Positions 13,992-21,998 of a DNA stretch of 35,257 nucleotides are shown here, in pieces; the first letter of the stretch is position 1; each line of letters begins with the position of its first letter. The notes under the pieces are model-generated. The model was not told where the DNA came from and made no database searches. It saw only the letters and a list, made by a program, of their open reading frames with translations. The position numbers and the translations under genes were made by a program. The stretch is taken from positions 1 to 35,257 of the IMG/VR virus record IMGVR_UViG_3300044630_001354; one strand, written 5' to 3'. The DNA is from a virus.

Positions 13992-14567
13992 TTAGAAAGG
14001 CGCTGCTGGCGGTGCAGCAACCGGTGCTTCTGCAGCAGCAACAGGAGCTTCTGCAACAGGTGCAGGTGCAGGTGCTGGTGCAGGTGCAGGTGCAGGTGCA
14101 GGTGCTGGTGCAGGTGCCGGTGCCGGAGCTGGTGCCGAGACAGGAGCCGGTGCAGCAGCATTAGGGGCATTGTAGTACGCTTTAATTTCGTTCTTCTTCT
14201 GGCCTTGCCATGTACGAGAACCAATTTGCGCACGGAAGCTTCGGCCATTCAATGCCTGCTCAATCTGTGCGTTGCTTGGGCTTGTTGCAAAGAATTCACG
14301 GCCGAGACCGAGTGCATTCATCTTGCGGAAGAAAATTCCAAGTGCGGTTGGATTGTCAGTTGAAACAACTAGGTTGTCCCAGACGAGACGCTTTGCATGA
14401 GCACCGGTCTGAACCTGCGCCTTAACTGCAAACATTGTCTTGCCTGACTGCGATACCTTTGCGGTGGCTTCTACGATTGCAAGATCGTAATCACCATCCG
14501 GGAGCGGGTCGTAACTCCCGACATCGCCGGCTTCTTTAACTAGGTCTCCCCAATTTAATGTGCTCAT
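13992..14567 (-). CDS. DUF669/SSB-like ssDNA-binding protein with PA-repeat tail
   Basis: Residues 1-130 (LNWGDLVKEAGD, PLPDGDYDLAIVEATAKVSQSGKTMF, GRSFRAQIGSRTWQGQKKNEIKAYY) match the DUF669-type phage proteins that sit next to Sak4-like ATPases and are thought to bind single-stranded DNA through an OB-like fold. A Pro-Ala linker (about 137-190) follows, and the last two residues are Pro-Phe, like the partner-binding tip of bacterial SSB. The acidic residues usually present before that tip are missing. ATGA overlap couples it to the ATPase gene. A role in recombination-dependent replication is likely. Confidence 0.65.
   Translation of the reverse strand: MSTLNWGDLVKEAGDVGSYDPLPDGDYDLAIVEATAKVSQSGKTMFAVKAQVQTGAHAKRLVWDNLVVSTDNPTALGIFFRKMNALGLGREFFATSPSNAQIEQALNGRSFRAQIGSRTWQGQKKNEIKAYYNAPNAAAPAPVSAPAPAPAPAPAPAPAPAPAPAPAPAPVAEAPVAAAEAPVAAPPAAPF
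14059..14136 (-). repeat. Hexanucleotide repeat encoding (Pro-Ala)n
   Basis: Thirteen consecutive hexamers of GGTGCN type (one is GGAGCT), read on the minus strand, encode the alternating Pro-Ala linker of the SSB-like protein. Third positions vary little, indicating slippage expansion. Unit-number change keeps the frame. Confidence 0.85.
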
Positions 14568-15349
14568 GATTGTTCACCATGTCCTTCTGTTTTTGTTGTT
14601 GTTGTTTTTTCCGGACGTGGTCCGAAAACTATGTCAAGCATTGCCTCAATTCCGAGGTGTTGCTGCTCAACGATCTTACCTAGACGGCCTTGAACTCGCT
14701 CGCCTGCTTCGTACTGATTTGTACGCTCAACGTACATACGACGCGCTTTGTATGGCGGCTGCGTTGGGTCTTGACTAGGGAATTCTTCAACGCTAATTGC
14801 GCCAAGAATGTCGTAGAAATATGGAGCTTGGATAGCAAGCTGACCTTGAAGGTACGGACGGTATCTACCATCTTGCCCTTGTCGTGCCATTGCTGTAAGA
14901 ACTACTGCCTCTATCGGGTTAGTCGGGTGCATTGTAAGATCTCGGAGATCTCGAAGTAACGCGCCCATGTGACGAAGAAGTTCGCCCCACTGTTGCATTT
15001 GCATTTGATTTTTTCCAGCAATGTTATCAACGCACTTAACTTGAAGCTCAGATACTGAGTCAATGATAAGTGATTTGAACTGATGCTTACCGAGCTGTAG
15101 CCACTGATATGCCTTGAGCACTGTGTCGTAGTCTGTAACGTTGACAACGCATGTATCCCAAGTGCCATCAGCTACTGGTGGCTCCTCGCGTAGTGGATCC
15201 CAATACTTAACGTTGATTGGCAAGAAACGATGTCCGCCTTCAACGTCGAGCATGAGACGTGGATATGGTGCTGTGACTGCAAAGGTAGATTTACCAACCT
15301 TTGATTCGCCATAGACCATAATAGTTAGTGAACGTTGTACTTGTGACAT
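14564..15349 (-). CDS. Sak4-like RecA-fold ATPase/recombinase
   Basis: The 261-aa product has Walker A GESKVGKST (14-22 from this start), a Walker B-like strand FKSLIIDSVSEL, and a following region (NQMQMQQWGELLRHMGALLRDL) typical of Sak4-type single-strand annealing or recombinase ATPases in phages. ATG 15349 is preferred because AAAGGA lies about 10 nt upstream; ATG 15358 is in frame but only 1 nt from it. The tail is charged and repetitive (TTTTKTEGHGEQS). It adjoins the SSB-like protein and a RecB-like nuclease, forming a recombination set. Confidence 0.78.
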   Translation of the reverse strand: MSQVQRSLTIMVYGESKVGKSTFAVTAPYPRLMLDVEGGHRFLPINVKYWDPLREEPPVADGTWDTCVVNVTDYDTVLKAYQWLQLGKHQFKSLIIDSVSELQVKCVDNIAGKNQMQMQQWGELLRHMGALLRDLRDLTMHPTNPIEAVVLTAMARQGQDGRYRPYLQGQLAIQAPYFYDILGAISVEEFPSQDPTQPPYKARRMYVERTNQYEAGERVQGRLGKIVEQQHLGIEAMLDIVFGPRPEKTTTTKTEGHGEQS

Positions 15350-15350
15350 G

Positions 15351-16310
15351 TCATTCATTTCCTTTTATCTCTGTTGTTTTGTAATATGCATATGGGTCAT
15401 CGACCTTATACAGTTCGGTGATTGCTTGCTCGGCGGCGCTACCGTCGTCGAACAGTGGGCAAACAGCGAAGAATTGGCATTTCCATTTACAGTCCCTACT
15501 AGGACGTGGGTATGCCACGAAATTAACGTCTGCTCCGTTATCAAGAGCTTTGCGAGTATCCATCATGTCTTTGACTGCGCCGTGTAGGCGATTCCAGAAT
15601 GCACGAAGCGCAAACTGATTATGACGAACTTCCATCTGCTCATAGAATGGTGGTTTTGCATTTGCAGTGCGCTTTACTTTCTTTAACATCGTAAAGATTC
15701 CGCCTTCGGAACGTTCACCTTCTTTGTTTTGCGCAGCCTCAAGAATCATATAAGTAAGAATCTGCTCGTTCATGTGCGCAAGACTTGCAAACTCTGTAAA
15801 TGAGCCGCCGACTGTTTTAAAGTCGCGAAACATACGAACCCCATCTGCCTTACGACGCACGCGCATGTCAAGTTTACCCTGTAGCTCTACTTCGCCACCG
15901 AACATTGGCATTGAAATAATCTCCTCTGTTGAGATCATTTCAAGCTCAGCATCAATACCATTCTCGTCTACCCATTCAAGGTAGCCTTCAAGCATAATAC
16001 GGCCGAGCTCTGCTTCACTGTCTAGATCCATAGTGTCACGAAAGCTTTCACGAAGAAGCTGCTTATCAACTTCAACTAACTGCGAGTGCGCTTCAAGTAG
16101 CGGGATTCCAGCGGAGTAGTACGCGTCTAGTGCAGCGTGCACACGAGAGCCTAGTGCAAGTGCTCCAGTAAAGTTCTGAGTCTGTGGCTGAAGTCTACGG
16201 TAATAGCTAAGCCACCATTTACGACGACAATCCTTGAATGTTTGAATCTCAGAGTTAGAGATTTTTATTGGGCCTCTAGGAGAAATTTCTACTGGCGTAA
16301 TATCTGTCAC
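15351..16310 (-). CDS. PD-(D/E)XK nuclease, RecB/Cas4-like with Fe-S cysteines
   Basis: The 319-aa product opens with KISNSEIQTFKDCRRKWWLSY (first Cys C28), has His58 in LGSRVHAALD, the PD-(D/E)XK core in GKLDMR (D148) and FRDFKTV (D163, K165), and three more cysteines at C274, C278 and C284 near the C-terminus (RDCKWKCQFFAVC). One N-terminal plus three C-terminal cysteines is the Fe-S arrangement of AddB/Cas4 nucleases. It probably resects DNA ends for the neighbouring recombinase. ATGA overlap with the helicase gene indicates coupled expression. It is not linked to any CRISPR array here. Confidence 0.85.
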   Translation of the reverse strand: MTDITPVEISPRGPIKISNSEIQTFKDCRRKWWLSYYRRLQPQTQNFTGALALGSRVHAALDAYYSAGIPLLEAHSQLVEVDKQLLRESFRDTMDLDSEAELGRIMLEGYLEWVDENGIDAELEMISTEEIISMPMFGGEVELQGKLDMRVRRKADGVRMFRDFKTVGGSFTEFASLAHMNEQILTYMILEAAQNKEGERSEGGIFTMLKKVKRTANAKPPFYEQMEVRHNQFALRAFWNRLHGAVKDMMDTRKALDNGADVNFVAYPRPSRDCKWKCQFFAVCPLFDDGSAAEQAITELYKVDDPYAYYKTTEIKGNE

Positions 16311-18100
16311 AATGTCTCTTTACTATCTTGAAGCATACGCAAGAGCTGATGCTTATCTTTTACAATATTTTCGAAGTTGTCTGCTTTTGCATCTAGCACA
16401 TCGATAACACGTTCTTCAATCGTTCCTTCTGTAACATAATCCATGATGACCACAGAATCGTGAATCTCTGAGCCAATACGATGAACTCTGTCTAGGGCTT
16501 GCTTATAGTCAACCAAAGACCACGGACGCTGAAGCATCACAAGACGTCGCGCAGCAGTAAGCGTGATACCGACACCGCCTGCCTGAGCAGTAAACAAGAT
16601 CCACTTAATCTTTCCAGACTGAAAATCATCAACAGCTTTCTGCCGTTGGTCTTCGTCTTGTGCTCCGGTAATTAAGCCGTGAGGAATTTTAGCGTCAGTC
16701 AGCGCTTTACTGAGAAGTTCAATGAGCTGACGAGATACTGCGCAGACTGCTACAGAGTCTTCGCCAAAGTCGCCATTTTTGATGTCGTCCATAAGAGCAT
16801 CTACTTTACAAGAAGGCTCGGTGAGTAAAGTTCTCATTTCTCCGGTAATTTCATCGATACTTATTTCTGCGTATGAACTAGCAAACTGTAAAAGACGTGT
16901 TGTTTGTGTAAGTGCGCTTGGCGCCACTACTGCTCCGCCGTCTTCTAGTTCTGCAATCATTACCTCGAGCATTTGCTTGTAGGCTTTCTTTTGCTTAGTA
17001 GACATCTCGACATCGCGACGCTCCTTAAGCACTGGTGGCAACCACGGCAGAACTCGCGCCTTTAACATACGACGCATACGCGGGTTGATAGTGGCATAGA
17101 ACTCGTCATTCATATGCGGCTTCACACCAATAACCATCATGCCACCGAAGGCATTTAGCATAGTGTCAATCATGCGATCAATCCACCGAGTCTTGCTTGG
17201 CCATTCTTCTGGAGATAGCCAATGAAGAATAGACCAAAGATCTAAAACGTTATTGGCAATCGGCGTACCAGTCAATGCAAATCTAATATCTGCGTCGCCA
17301 GTTGCTGCCCATAGCGCACGTGTTTGCTTGGACTTAGGATCCTTCGAGCGGTGAATCTCGTCCGCCACGACCGACTTAAAATCAATTTCGTTAAGTTCCC
17401 GTTTATGAACTTCACAACGGTTCTGAGTGACACTTTCATCATGGCCGCCGCATTCGGGGCAGCGCGCTAATGCAATAGACCCATACGATGCTAACTTCGA
17501 GTGAGTACGAAGAGACTCCCAGTTAATGATATACACATCGGCATCTGTTTCAAATTGCTTGCGTCGCTGCCCAGCAGAACCTTTGATGACTTGAACACGA
17601 GCTTCAGGCCACCACATCTTGTACTCACGTTCCCAGTTCTTCTTAAGAGTATTTGGGCATGCAATTAGCGTAGGAAATACTTCTTCAGTCTTTTTCATGT
17701 TTTTAAGCGCACGAATTGTTTGTGCAGTTTTTCCTAGGCCAGGCTCGTCAGCGAGCAGTGCACGACGGGCCATTGATAAAAATGCTACGCCAGCGCGCTG
17801 GTGAGGGAACAAATCTTCGTCACCTTCGTATGTATCTAAGTCCCTAAGAGAATTAGCCGGATCTACTCGTACAGTTCTTTCATTAGCCGCCCAGGCAGTT
17901 AGCTTTGGCCCAATTGATAACTCTGTCTTGAATACAGCTCTCAGTGCTAAGCATGATGCCCAGCTTAAAGGTAAACGCCACGCTTGATCTTTTGCGTTCC
18001 ACGATGCACCAGGTATGCTCTTGCACAGTTCCTTATAACGCCATTCCGTTTCAATGCGGATGTGCTCGTCTGTATCGTTGAGCTCTACGTTTACTGGCAA
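16307..18100 (-). CDS. SNF2-family DNA helicase
   Basis: The 597-aa product has an N-terminal HARP-like segment (about 8-56), helicase motif I DEPGLGKT (118-125), motif II DEIH (247-250), motif III LTGTP, then in the C-terminal RecA lobe ILFTAQAGGVGITLTAA and the motif VI segment QALDRVHRIG. A small Cys cluster (C214, C217, C229, H232) sits between motifs Ia and II. Such SMARCAL1-like helicases remodel or anneal forked DNA in phage replication. The start is TTG 18100 with AGAGG 6-7 nt upstream; no in-frame ATG is available. Promoter at 18131-18139. Confidence 0.88.
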   Translation of the reverse strand: MPVNVELNDTDEHIRIETEWRYKELCKSIPGASWNAKDQAWRLPLSWASCLALRAVFKTELSIGPKLTAWAANERTVRVDPANSLRDLDTYEGDEDLFPHQRAGVAFLSMARRALLADEPGLGKTAQTIRALKNMKKTEEVFPTLIACPNTLKKNWEREYKMWWPEARVQVIKGSAGQRRKQFETDADVYIINWESLRTHSKLASYGSIALARCPECGGHDESVTQNRCEVHKRELNEIDFKSVVADEIHRSKDPKSKQTRALWAATGDADIRFALTGTPIANNVLDLWSILHWLSPEEWPSKTRWIDRMIDTMLNAFGGMMVIGVKPHMNDEFYATINPRMRRMLKARVLPWLPPVLKERRDVEMSTKQKKAYKQMLEVMIAELEDGGAVVAPSALTQTTRLLQFASSYAEISIDEITGEMRTLLTEPSCKVDALMDDIKNGDFGEDSVAVCAVSRQLIELLSKALTDAKIPHGLITGAQDEDQRQKAVDDFQSGKIKWILFTAQAGGVGITLTAARRLVMLQRPWSLVDYKQALDRVHRIGSEIHDSVVIMDYVTEGTIEERVIDVLDAKADNFENIVKDKHQLLRMLQDSKETL

Positions 18101-18130
18101 CTCTTTACCTCTTGTCGTTTTGTTAGTATC

Positions 18131-18139
18131 ACTATATCA
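18131..18139 (-). promoter_or_regulatory. Extended -10 promoter TGATATAGT
   Basis: On the minus strand TGATATAGT lies 30 nt before the TTG start of the helicase gene in the 97-nt gap 18101-18197. It would transcribe the helicase, nuclease, ATPase and SSB-like genes as one unit. No -35 is visible at the usual spacing. Confidence 0.55.
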
Positions 18140-18197
18140 TATACTAAGCAGAAATCTGCACTTTACACAGAATTTGTCTTAGTATCTTTTAGATGTT

Positions 18198-18668
18198 TTA
18201 TTGTTGCAGCAGTCTGAGCGGCGTCCAACCGTTCTTTGCCAAATACAACAAGCCATGACGAATTGCGTCAATAGCATGACCTTCGCCACCTTTATGCCAA
18301 TATCCAAGTTTTTTAACCGCCTCATTAGGAAACATACGCTTAGCATCGGCTGGACTTTGGAATTTAAGATCGGCATCTTTCAATCCAGCGTCTCGCATAA
18401 TCTGCTTGAGCACGCCGATCTGCTCTAAAGAATACGGAGCCTGCGAGTTTCTAACAGTCTGCGCATTTATTGTAAACCGTTCACAGACAATCTCAATAGG
18501 AATATTCTCAGCCTGCGCGCTCGCAATAATCTCACGAGTAGGCGCAGCAAATTCATTTGGCTGATACTCACCTGACATAATTAAATGAGGCTCTTCGTTT
18601 GTAGACCAACCAAAACATGCAACGCCTGTTGCTTTACCGGGGTCAACCGCAAGCACAATCCTTTTCAT
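18198..18668 (-). CDS. RuvC-like Holliday junction resolvase
   Basis: The 156-aa product has an RNase H-like core: AVDPGKATG (D9), the acidic VCERF (E63) and HAIDAIRHG (D134, H138), matching the RuvC-type catalytic acids for two-metal cleavage. Length is usual for the family (about 150-175). It begins in a TAATG overlap with the polymerase gene. Resolution of branched replication or recombination intermediates before packaging is the expected role. Confidence 0.82.
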   Translation of the reverse strand: MKRIVLAVDPGKATGVACFGWSTNEEPHLIMSGEYQPNEFAAPTREIIASAQAENIPIEIVCERFTINAQTVRNSQAPYSLEQIGVLKQIMRDAGLKDADLKFQSPADAKRMFPNEAVKKLGYWHKGGEGHAIDAIRHGLLYLAKNGWTPLRLLQQ

Positions 18669-20494
18669 TAGTATTTATCTCCCCAGGTCTCCATTGGACC
18701 ATCAATCCCTGAGGTGAGCGGAACTGCCCAGCCTTCAGTTGTTGTCATGCATTCTTTTACAATACGCATAATTTCTTCAGCATCCTTACGTGGCGCATTA
18801 AGAACAATTTCGTCATGCACTGGGACAATTAGTAGCTCAGTGAGATCTGCTTGGTCTAGTTTTACAAGATTACTCTTGAATACTTCAGCAGCTCCACCTT
18901 GAATTAGATAATTTACTAAAGTATATACACGATTGTCGTCGCAAGGAATACGTCTGCCAGTCCATGTATATACATACCCCTGACCTTCGCTCTTGAATCT
19001 ACGCATACCAATGTCTTCAATCTGTCTTTGGAAATATGCCATTCCCGGAAATCTAGCGTCAAACGTATCTGATACTAGTTTCATCTGTGATTCGTGTACT
19101 CCGGCAGTTATTGCTTGCTTAGCAACACCAGCGCCGTAAAGGCGACCGTAAACCATTGACTTAATGAGATTACGACGTTTATCAGACTTAGGCATTGTCG
19201 GATCGTTATAAACATCACGACCGATTTCGGTAAACGGATCAGACCCTGTCGAGTCTGCAATGTTGAACATGCTCACTAAGTTAGGGTCCTGTGAAAGACT
19301 AGCAAACATTCTAAATTCAACTTGGTCAAGGTCTGATGTAACAATCACATGATTATCGTCTTTTGGAATAAACGCACGACGAACTACATCATCACCTTTT
19401 GGCAAGGTCTGTAGAGCTGGGTTTGTGATTGACATACGAGATGTTCGCGCACCGAGCGTACGAACAGACGGGTGAACAACTCCGTCAATTGACTCAGTCA
19501 AAAAGTTAGAGAAGTACGTGTTAGCAAGTTTGTCAGCCTTACGTTGCTTGAGTACAGTATCAGCGAGGTTTGCGATCTCCTTGTTGTCATCAATCATTAG
19601 TTTCTTTAGCTGATCTTTTGTGCAAGACTTCTGCCCAGTCGGTGTGTACTCAGTAATATCTGCACCAAGACTTTCAAACAGTCTTACAAGTTGTTGATTA
19701 CTCGTGATTGATGTGCCGCCGTACGTTTGCTTTGCCCAGGACTTGACTGACTCCGCGTAGTTATTGAGTTCATCGAACTTTTGTTTGGAGTAGTCAAGAT
19801 CTACACGAGCTCCGTTGATTTCCATACGAGTAACAATACGACGTGTTGCCATCTCAAGTTCGTATGGTCTGCTGTACGGACCGTCTGGGCCGCATTTTTT
19901 ATAAAACTGTTCCCACAATCTAGTAGTAAGTACGCAGTCTAATGCGCCATACGACCAATAAGGCTGAAAGTTTATAGGAACAGTTCCCCATGTCCACCCG
20001 TTTTTAGAAAGCTCTACATCCAAAGTGTCTTGTAATGCAACTGCACGGCTATCAATATTAAGTGCTGCAAGTCTTTTAAGCGCGCCTGAGCCGAGCGGAT
20101 CAATAATATGCGCCATGATCATTGTATCGTGCGCACGATGCCAAGGTAGTTCCCAACGGGACTGAACTGCAAACCAACGAGCTTCGAACGCAATGTTATG
20201 ACAGATAATAGGACCATCAAACTTATCCATGCCTTCGTAGAAGACACCTTTCCATTCGTCCCACGGAATAGACCAGCCTTGTTCTCCATCGCCAACCTGA
20301 ACTAAACGAAGACGGCCGTGCCACGGAGAAAACGCGTGATCTCGTGGATTCCCCGGAAGCTCACCAGTTTCAGTGTCAACAGCGAGAGCATTATGCGGGC
20401 GACGCTCGCTTAACCATGCAAGAAAGTCATTGGCTTTTTGTACGTTATCTACTAAGTGCAATTGCACATTTGAAAGATCATGGGTATTTGGCAT
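18668..20494 (-). CDS. DNA polymerase I (family A) with 3'-5' exonuclease
   Basis: The 608-aa product has a DEDD exonuclease domain (DTE at 40-42, ICHNIAFEA at 97-105, YGALDCVLTTRL at 182-193) and a family A polymerase domain: motif A SDLDQVEFR (D388), O-helix RNLIKSMVYGRLYG (R441, K445, Y449, Y453) and motif C VHDE (D561). There is no 5'-3' exonuclease domain, as in T7-like and many actinophage polymerases. Tyr449 is at the E. coli Phe762 position, as in T7 polymerase. GAGG precedes ATG 20494, and the gene overlaps dCMP deaminase by 17 nt. It is the replicative polymerase. Confidence 0.93.
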   Translation of the reverse strand: MPNTHDLSNVQLHLVDNVQKANDFLAWLSERRPHNALAVDTETGELPGNPRDHAFSPWHGRLRLVQVGDGEQGWSIPWDEWKGVFYEGMDKFDGPIICHNIAFEARWFAVQSRWELPWHRAHDTMIMAHIIDPLGSGALKRLAALNIDSRAVALQDTLDVELSKNGWTWGTVPINFQPYWSYGALDCVLTTRLWEQFYKKCGPDGPYSRPYELEMATRRIVTRMEINGARVDLDYSKQKFDELNNYAESVKSWAKQTYGGTSITSNQQLVRLFESLGADITEYTPTGQKSCTKDQLKKLMIDDNKEIANLADTVLKQRKADKLANTYFSNFLTESIDGVVHPSVRTLGARTSRMSITNPALQTLPKGDDVVRRAFIPKDDNHVIVTSDLDQVEFRMFASLSQDPNLVSMFNIADSTGSDPFTEIGRDVYNDPTMPKSDKRRNLIKSMVYGRLYGAGVAKQAITAGVHESQMKLVSDTFDARFPGMAYFQRQIEDIGMRRFKSEGQGYVYTWTGRRIPCDDNRVYTLVNYLIQGGAAEVFKSNLVKLDQADLTELLIVPVHDEIVLNAPRKDAEEIMRIVKECMTTTEGWAVPLTSGIDGPMETWGDKY

Positions 20495-20966
20495 CTTCGT
20501 CCTCTATAACTGTCACTTCAATATCGCACTTGCGTAGATATTCTAATACGCCGTACGGGTTACGGTGCATGTCTGCTTTTTTAAGTCTACAAACCACGTG
20601 AGTAATCCCAGAGTTTGATATTAGTTTAGCGCATTGCATACATGGCGCACTGACAATGTAAATAGTACCGCCAAGACTACGAGAACGATCTACGTACAGC
20701 AAGGCGTTTGCCTCAGCATGTATAGACGGGCACGCGTCGTACAGTCCGTCAAGAGGAGTCTTGCCTTGCGCGCGTTCGCACCAATTTATGCACTCGCCTT
20801 GCTCTGGCCAATTTGCTGATGGGCCGTTATAGCCAGTTGCTACAATATGATTATCTCGAGATACAACTACTGCGCCCATTTGAGCTCTAGTGCATCGAGA
20901 TCTTTTAGCTACTGTTTCTGCTACTGCTAACCATGTTTCATGCCACGATGGCCGTTCGTCTGTCAT
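20478..20966 (-). CDS. Deoxycytidylate (dCMP) deaminase
   Basis: The 162-aa product has the cytidine/dCMP deaminase zinc site: SIHAEANAL (H83, E85) and APCMQCAKL (C109, C112). An additional Cys-rich N-terminal part (C25, C59, C63) resembles phage dCMP deaminases with a second zinc. It turns dCMP into dUMP for thymidylate synthesis and, in hydroxymethylcytosine phages, helps drain the dCMP pool. ATGA overlap with the upstream small gene. Confidence 0.88.
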   Translation of the reverse strand: MTDERPSWHETWLAVAETVAKRSRCTRAQMGAVVVSRDNHIVATGYNGPSANWPEQGECINWCERAQGKTPLDGLYDACPSIHAEANALLYVDRSRSLGGTIYIVSAPCMQCAKLISNSGITHVVCRLKKADMHRNPYGVLEYLRKCDIEVTVIEDEDAKYP

Positions 20967-21145
20967 TCGTCTTCTTCTGGTTGATTTATCATTGCGTCTG
21001 ATATAGTCCCTGTAAGAATTTTAGCAATGAGTTCTATAGAGTCTCTTCTAGAAAAACCAGCTTCTTTTAGAGTTACGTACAATTCATGCATAGAAACTGC
21101 TGCAGCTTTTAGCGGAGACTGCTCGTCAAAATCAAAATTACTCAT
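20963..21145 (-). CDS. Hypothetical 60-aa protein
   Basis: ATG 21145 with AAGGA about 10 nt upstream; it overlaps the previous gene by 8 nt and the next by ATGA. Two predicted helices (LKAAAVSMHELYVTLKEAG, RRDSIELIAKILTGTI) between acidic ends. No recognised family. The genes on both sides act on pyrimidine nucleotides, so a small regulator or partner is possible. Confidence 0.7.
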   Translation of the reverse strand: MSNFDFDEQSPLKAAAVSMHELYVTLKEAGFSRRDSIELIAKILTGTISDAMINQPEEDE

Positions 21146-21998
21146 TACTAGTTTTTCCTTTATTTTTCTGTACTGCAGTAATCATAGCATTAGCGTGCCA
21201 CAGTTCAGCGGCGTTTAGTTGCGGAATAATTGTGTCATTATCTACTGTATTTAATGCTTTGAGTGCTGACGCGCTTACGTCAGTCCATGTAGAGCCCGTT
21301 ATGCTTGGGATATCGACAAGATCATTGGTATACGTAAGACTTTCAGCGGATGTGTAATGCTGTTCATAAATGTGCAATGACCCTACATGATGAGCGTACT
21401 TACCAGGCTCTATGCCTAAAACAGACGCTAGAGCAATCTGCACCTGGGTAAATTGAAAAAAATCGTATGCGGCGCCAAGCCATACATCGTTTGAACGCAT
21501 ATACACGCTCATGTTGAGCTTGTCATTGCGGATACGGAACTGATGAAGAACTGTGCAAGGGTAGTCGCGTTTATTTGGCTGATTGTCGTACTCTGGATTC
21601 CATATTGTCACAACAGCCTGCCGTGAGTCGGAGTCGCTTTTAAGTTTATCAATAACTGCGTCGTACTGGCCACTAGTGCGTAACCCGTACGCTCCGTGAA
21701 AAATGCCGCTGTCTTCTGTGTAATTCTTAAACTGCGGCCCAATTGCAATTACAGTCTTTGGAAAACTTGTACCAGACAATAGTTGACAAGCTTCAACTGC
21801 GCCAATCCCTGGAACAGTGCCGCGGCCAACTTTGACAGGGAGTGTGTGATACACATCATTAATATAAATAACGGCATCTTCTATTTCTCGCGTATTCATT
21901 CCACGAGGAGCGGCCTTTTCTCCATGTCTAAGAACATGACCAACAAGATCTACGTATCCATTAACGCCATCTTGTATTTCAATAACTGAAGCACTCAT
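21138..21998 (-). CDS. Thymidylate synthase-fold enzyme, probably dCMP hydroxymethylase
   Basis: The 286-aa product has the thymidylate synthase framework: FHGAYGLR, DSRQAVVTIWNP, catalytic Cys148 in YPCTVLHQF, RSNDVWLGAAYDFFQFT (168-184) and SLHIYEQH. Aligning RSNDVWLGAAYD with E. coli ThyA RSCDVFLGLPFN puts Asp179 at the position of Asn177. Asn there recognises dUMP; Asp is characteristic of dCMP hydroxymethylase, and T4 gp42 uses Cys148 and Asp179. His147 of ThyA is Thr here. I therefore favour conversion of dCMP to hydroxymethyl-dCMP (or methyl-dCMP), with true thymidylate synthase as the alternative. ATGA overlap couples it to the kinase upstream. Confidence 0.75.
   Translation of the reverse strand: MSASVIEIQDGVNGYVDLVGHVLRHGEKAAPRGMNTREIEDAVIYINDVYHTLPVKVGRGTVPGIGAVEACQLLSGTSFPKTVIAIGPQFKNYTEDSGIFHGAYGLRTSGQYDAVIDKLKSDSDSRQAVVTIWNPEYDNQPNKRDYPCTVLHQFRIRNDKLNMSVYMRSNDVWLGAAYDFFQFTQVQIALASVLGIEPGKYAHHVGSLHIYEQHYTSAESLTYTNDLVDIPSITGSTWTDVSASALKALNTVDNDTIIPQLNAAELWHANAMITAVQKNKGKTSNE

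Noticed and set aside
13963-13999. Rho-independent terminator made of the T11 tract and the CTTTCT/AGAAAG hairpin
   Set aside because: The T tract precedes that hairpin on the plus strand and is an A tract after it on the minus strand; the larger stem is 9 nt from the tract, so no standard terminator forms in the transcribed direction.
13923-14363. Long plus-strand ORF rich in Cys and Arg, and a minus-strand frame rich in Leu-His, across the SSB-like gene
   Set aside because: Both are alternate-frame readings of the GGTGCN hexamer array; the Pro-Ala frame belongs to the gene with ATGA coupling to its neighbour.
15351-16310. Cas4 as evidence of a phage CRISPR system
   Set aside because: No repeats, Cas1 or Cas2 are present; the nuclease sits in a recombination operon with a Sak4-like ATPase and an SNF2 helicase.
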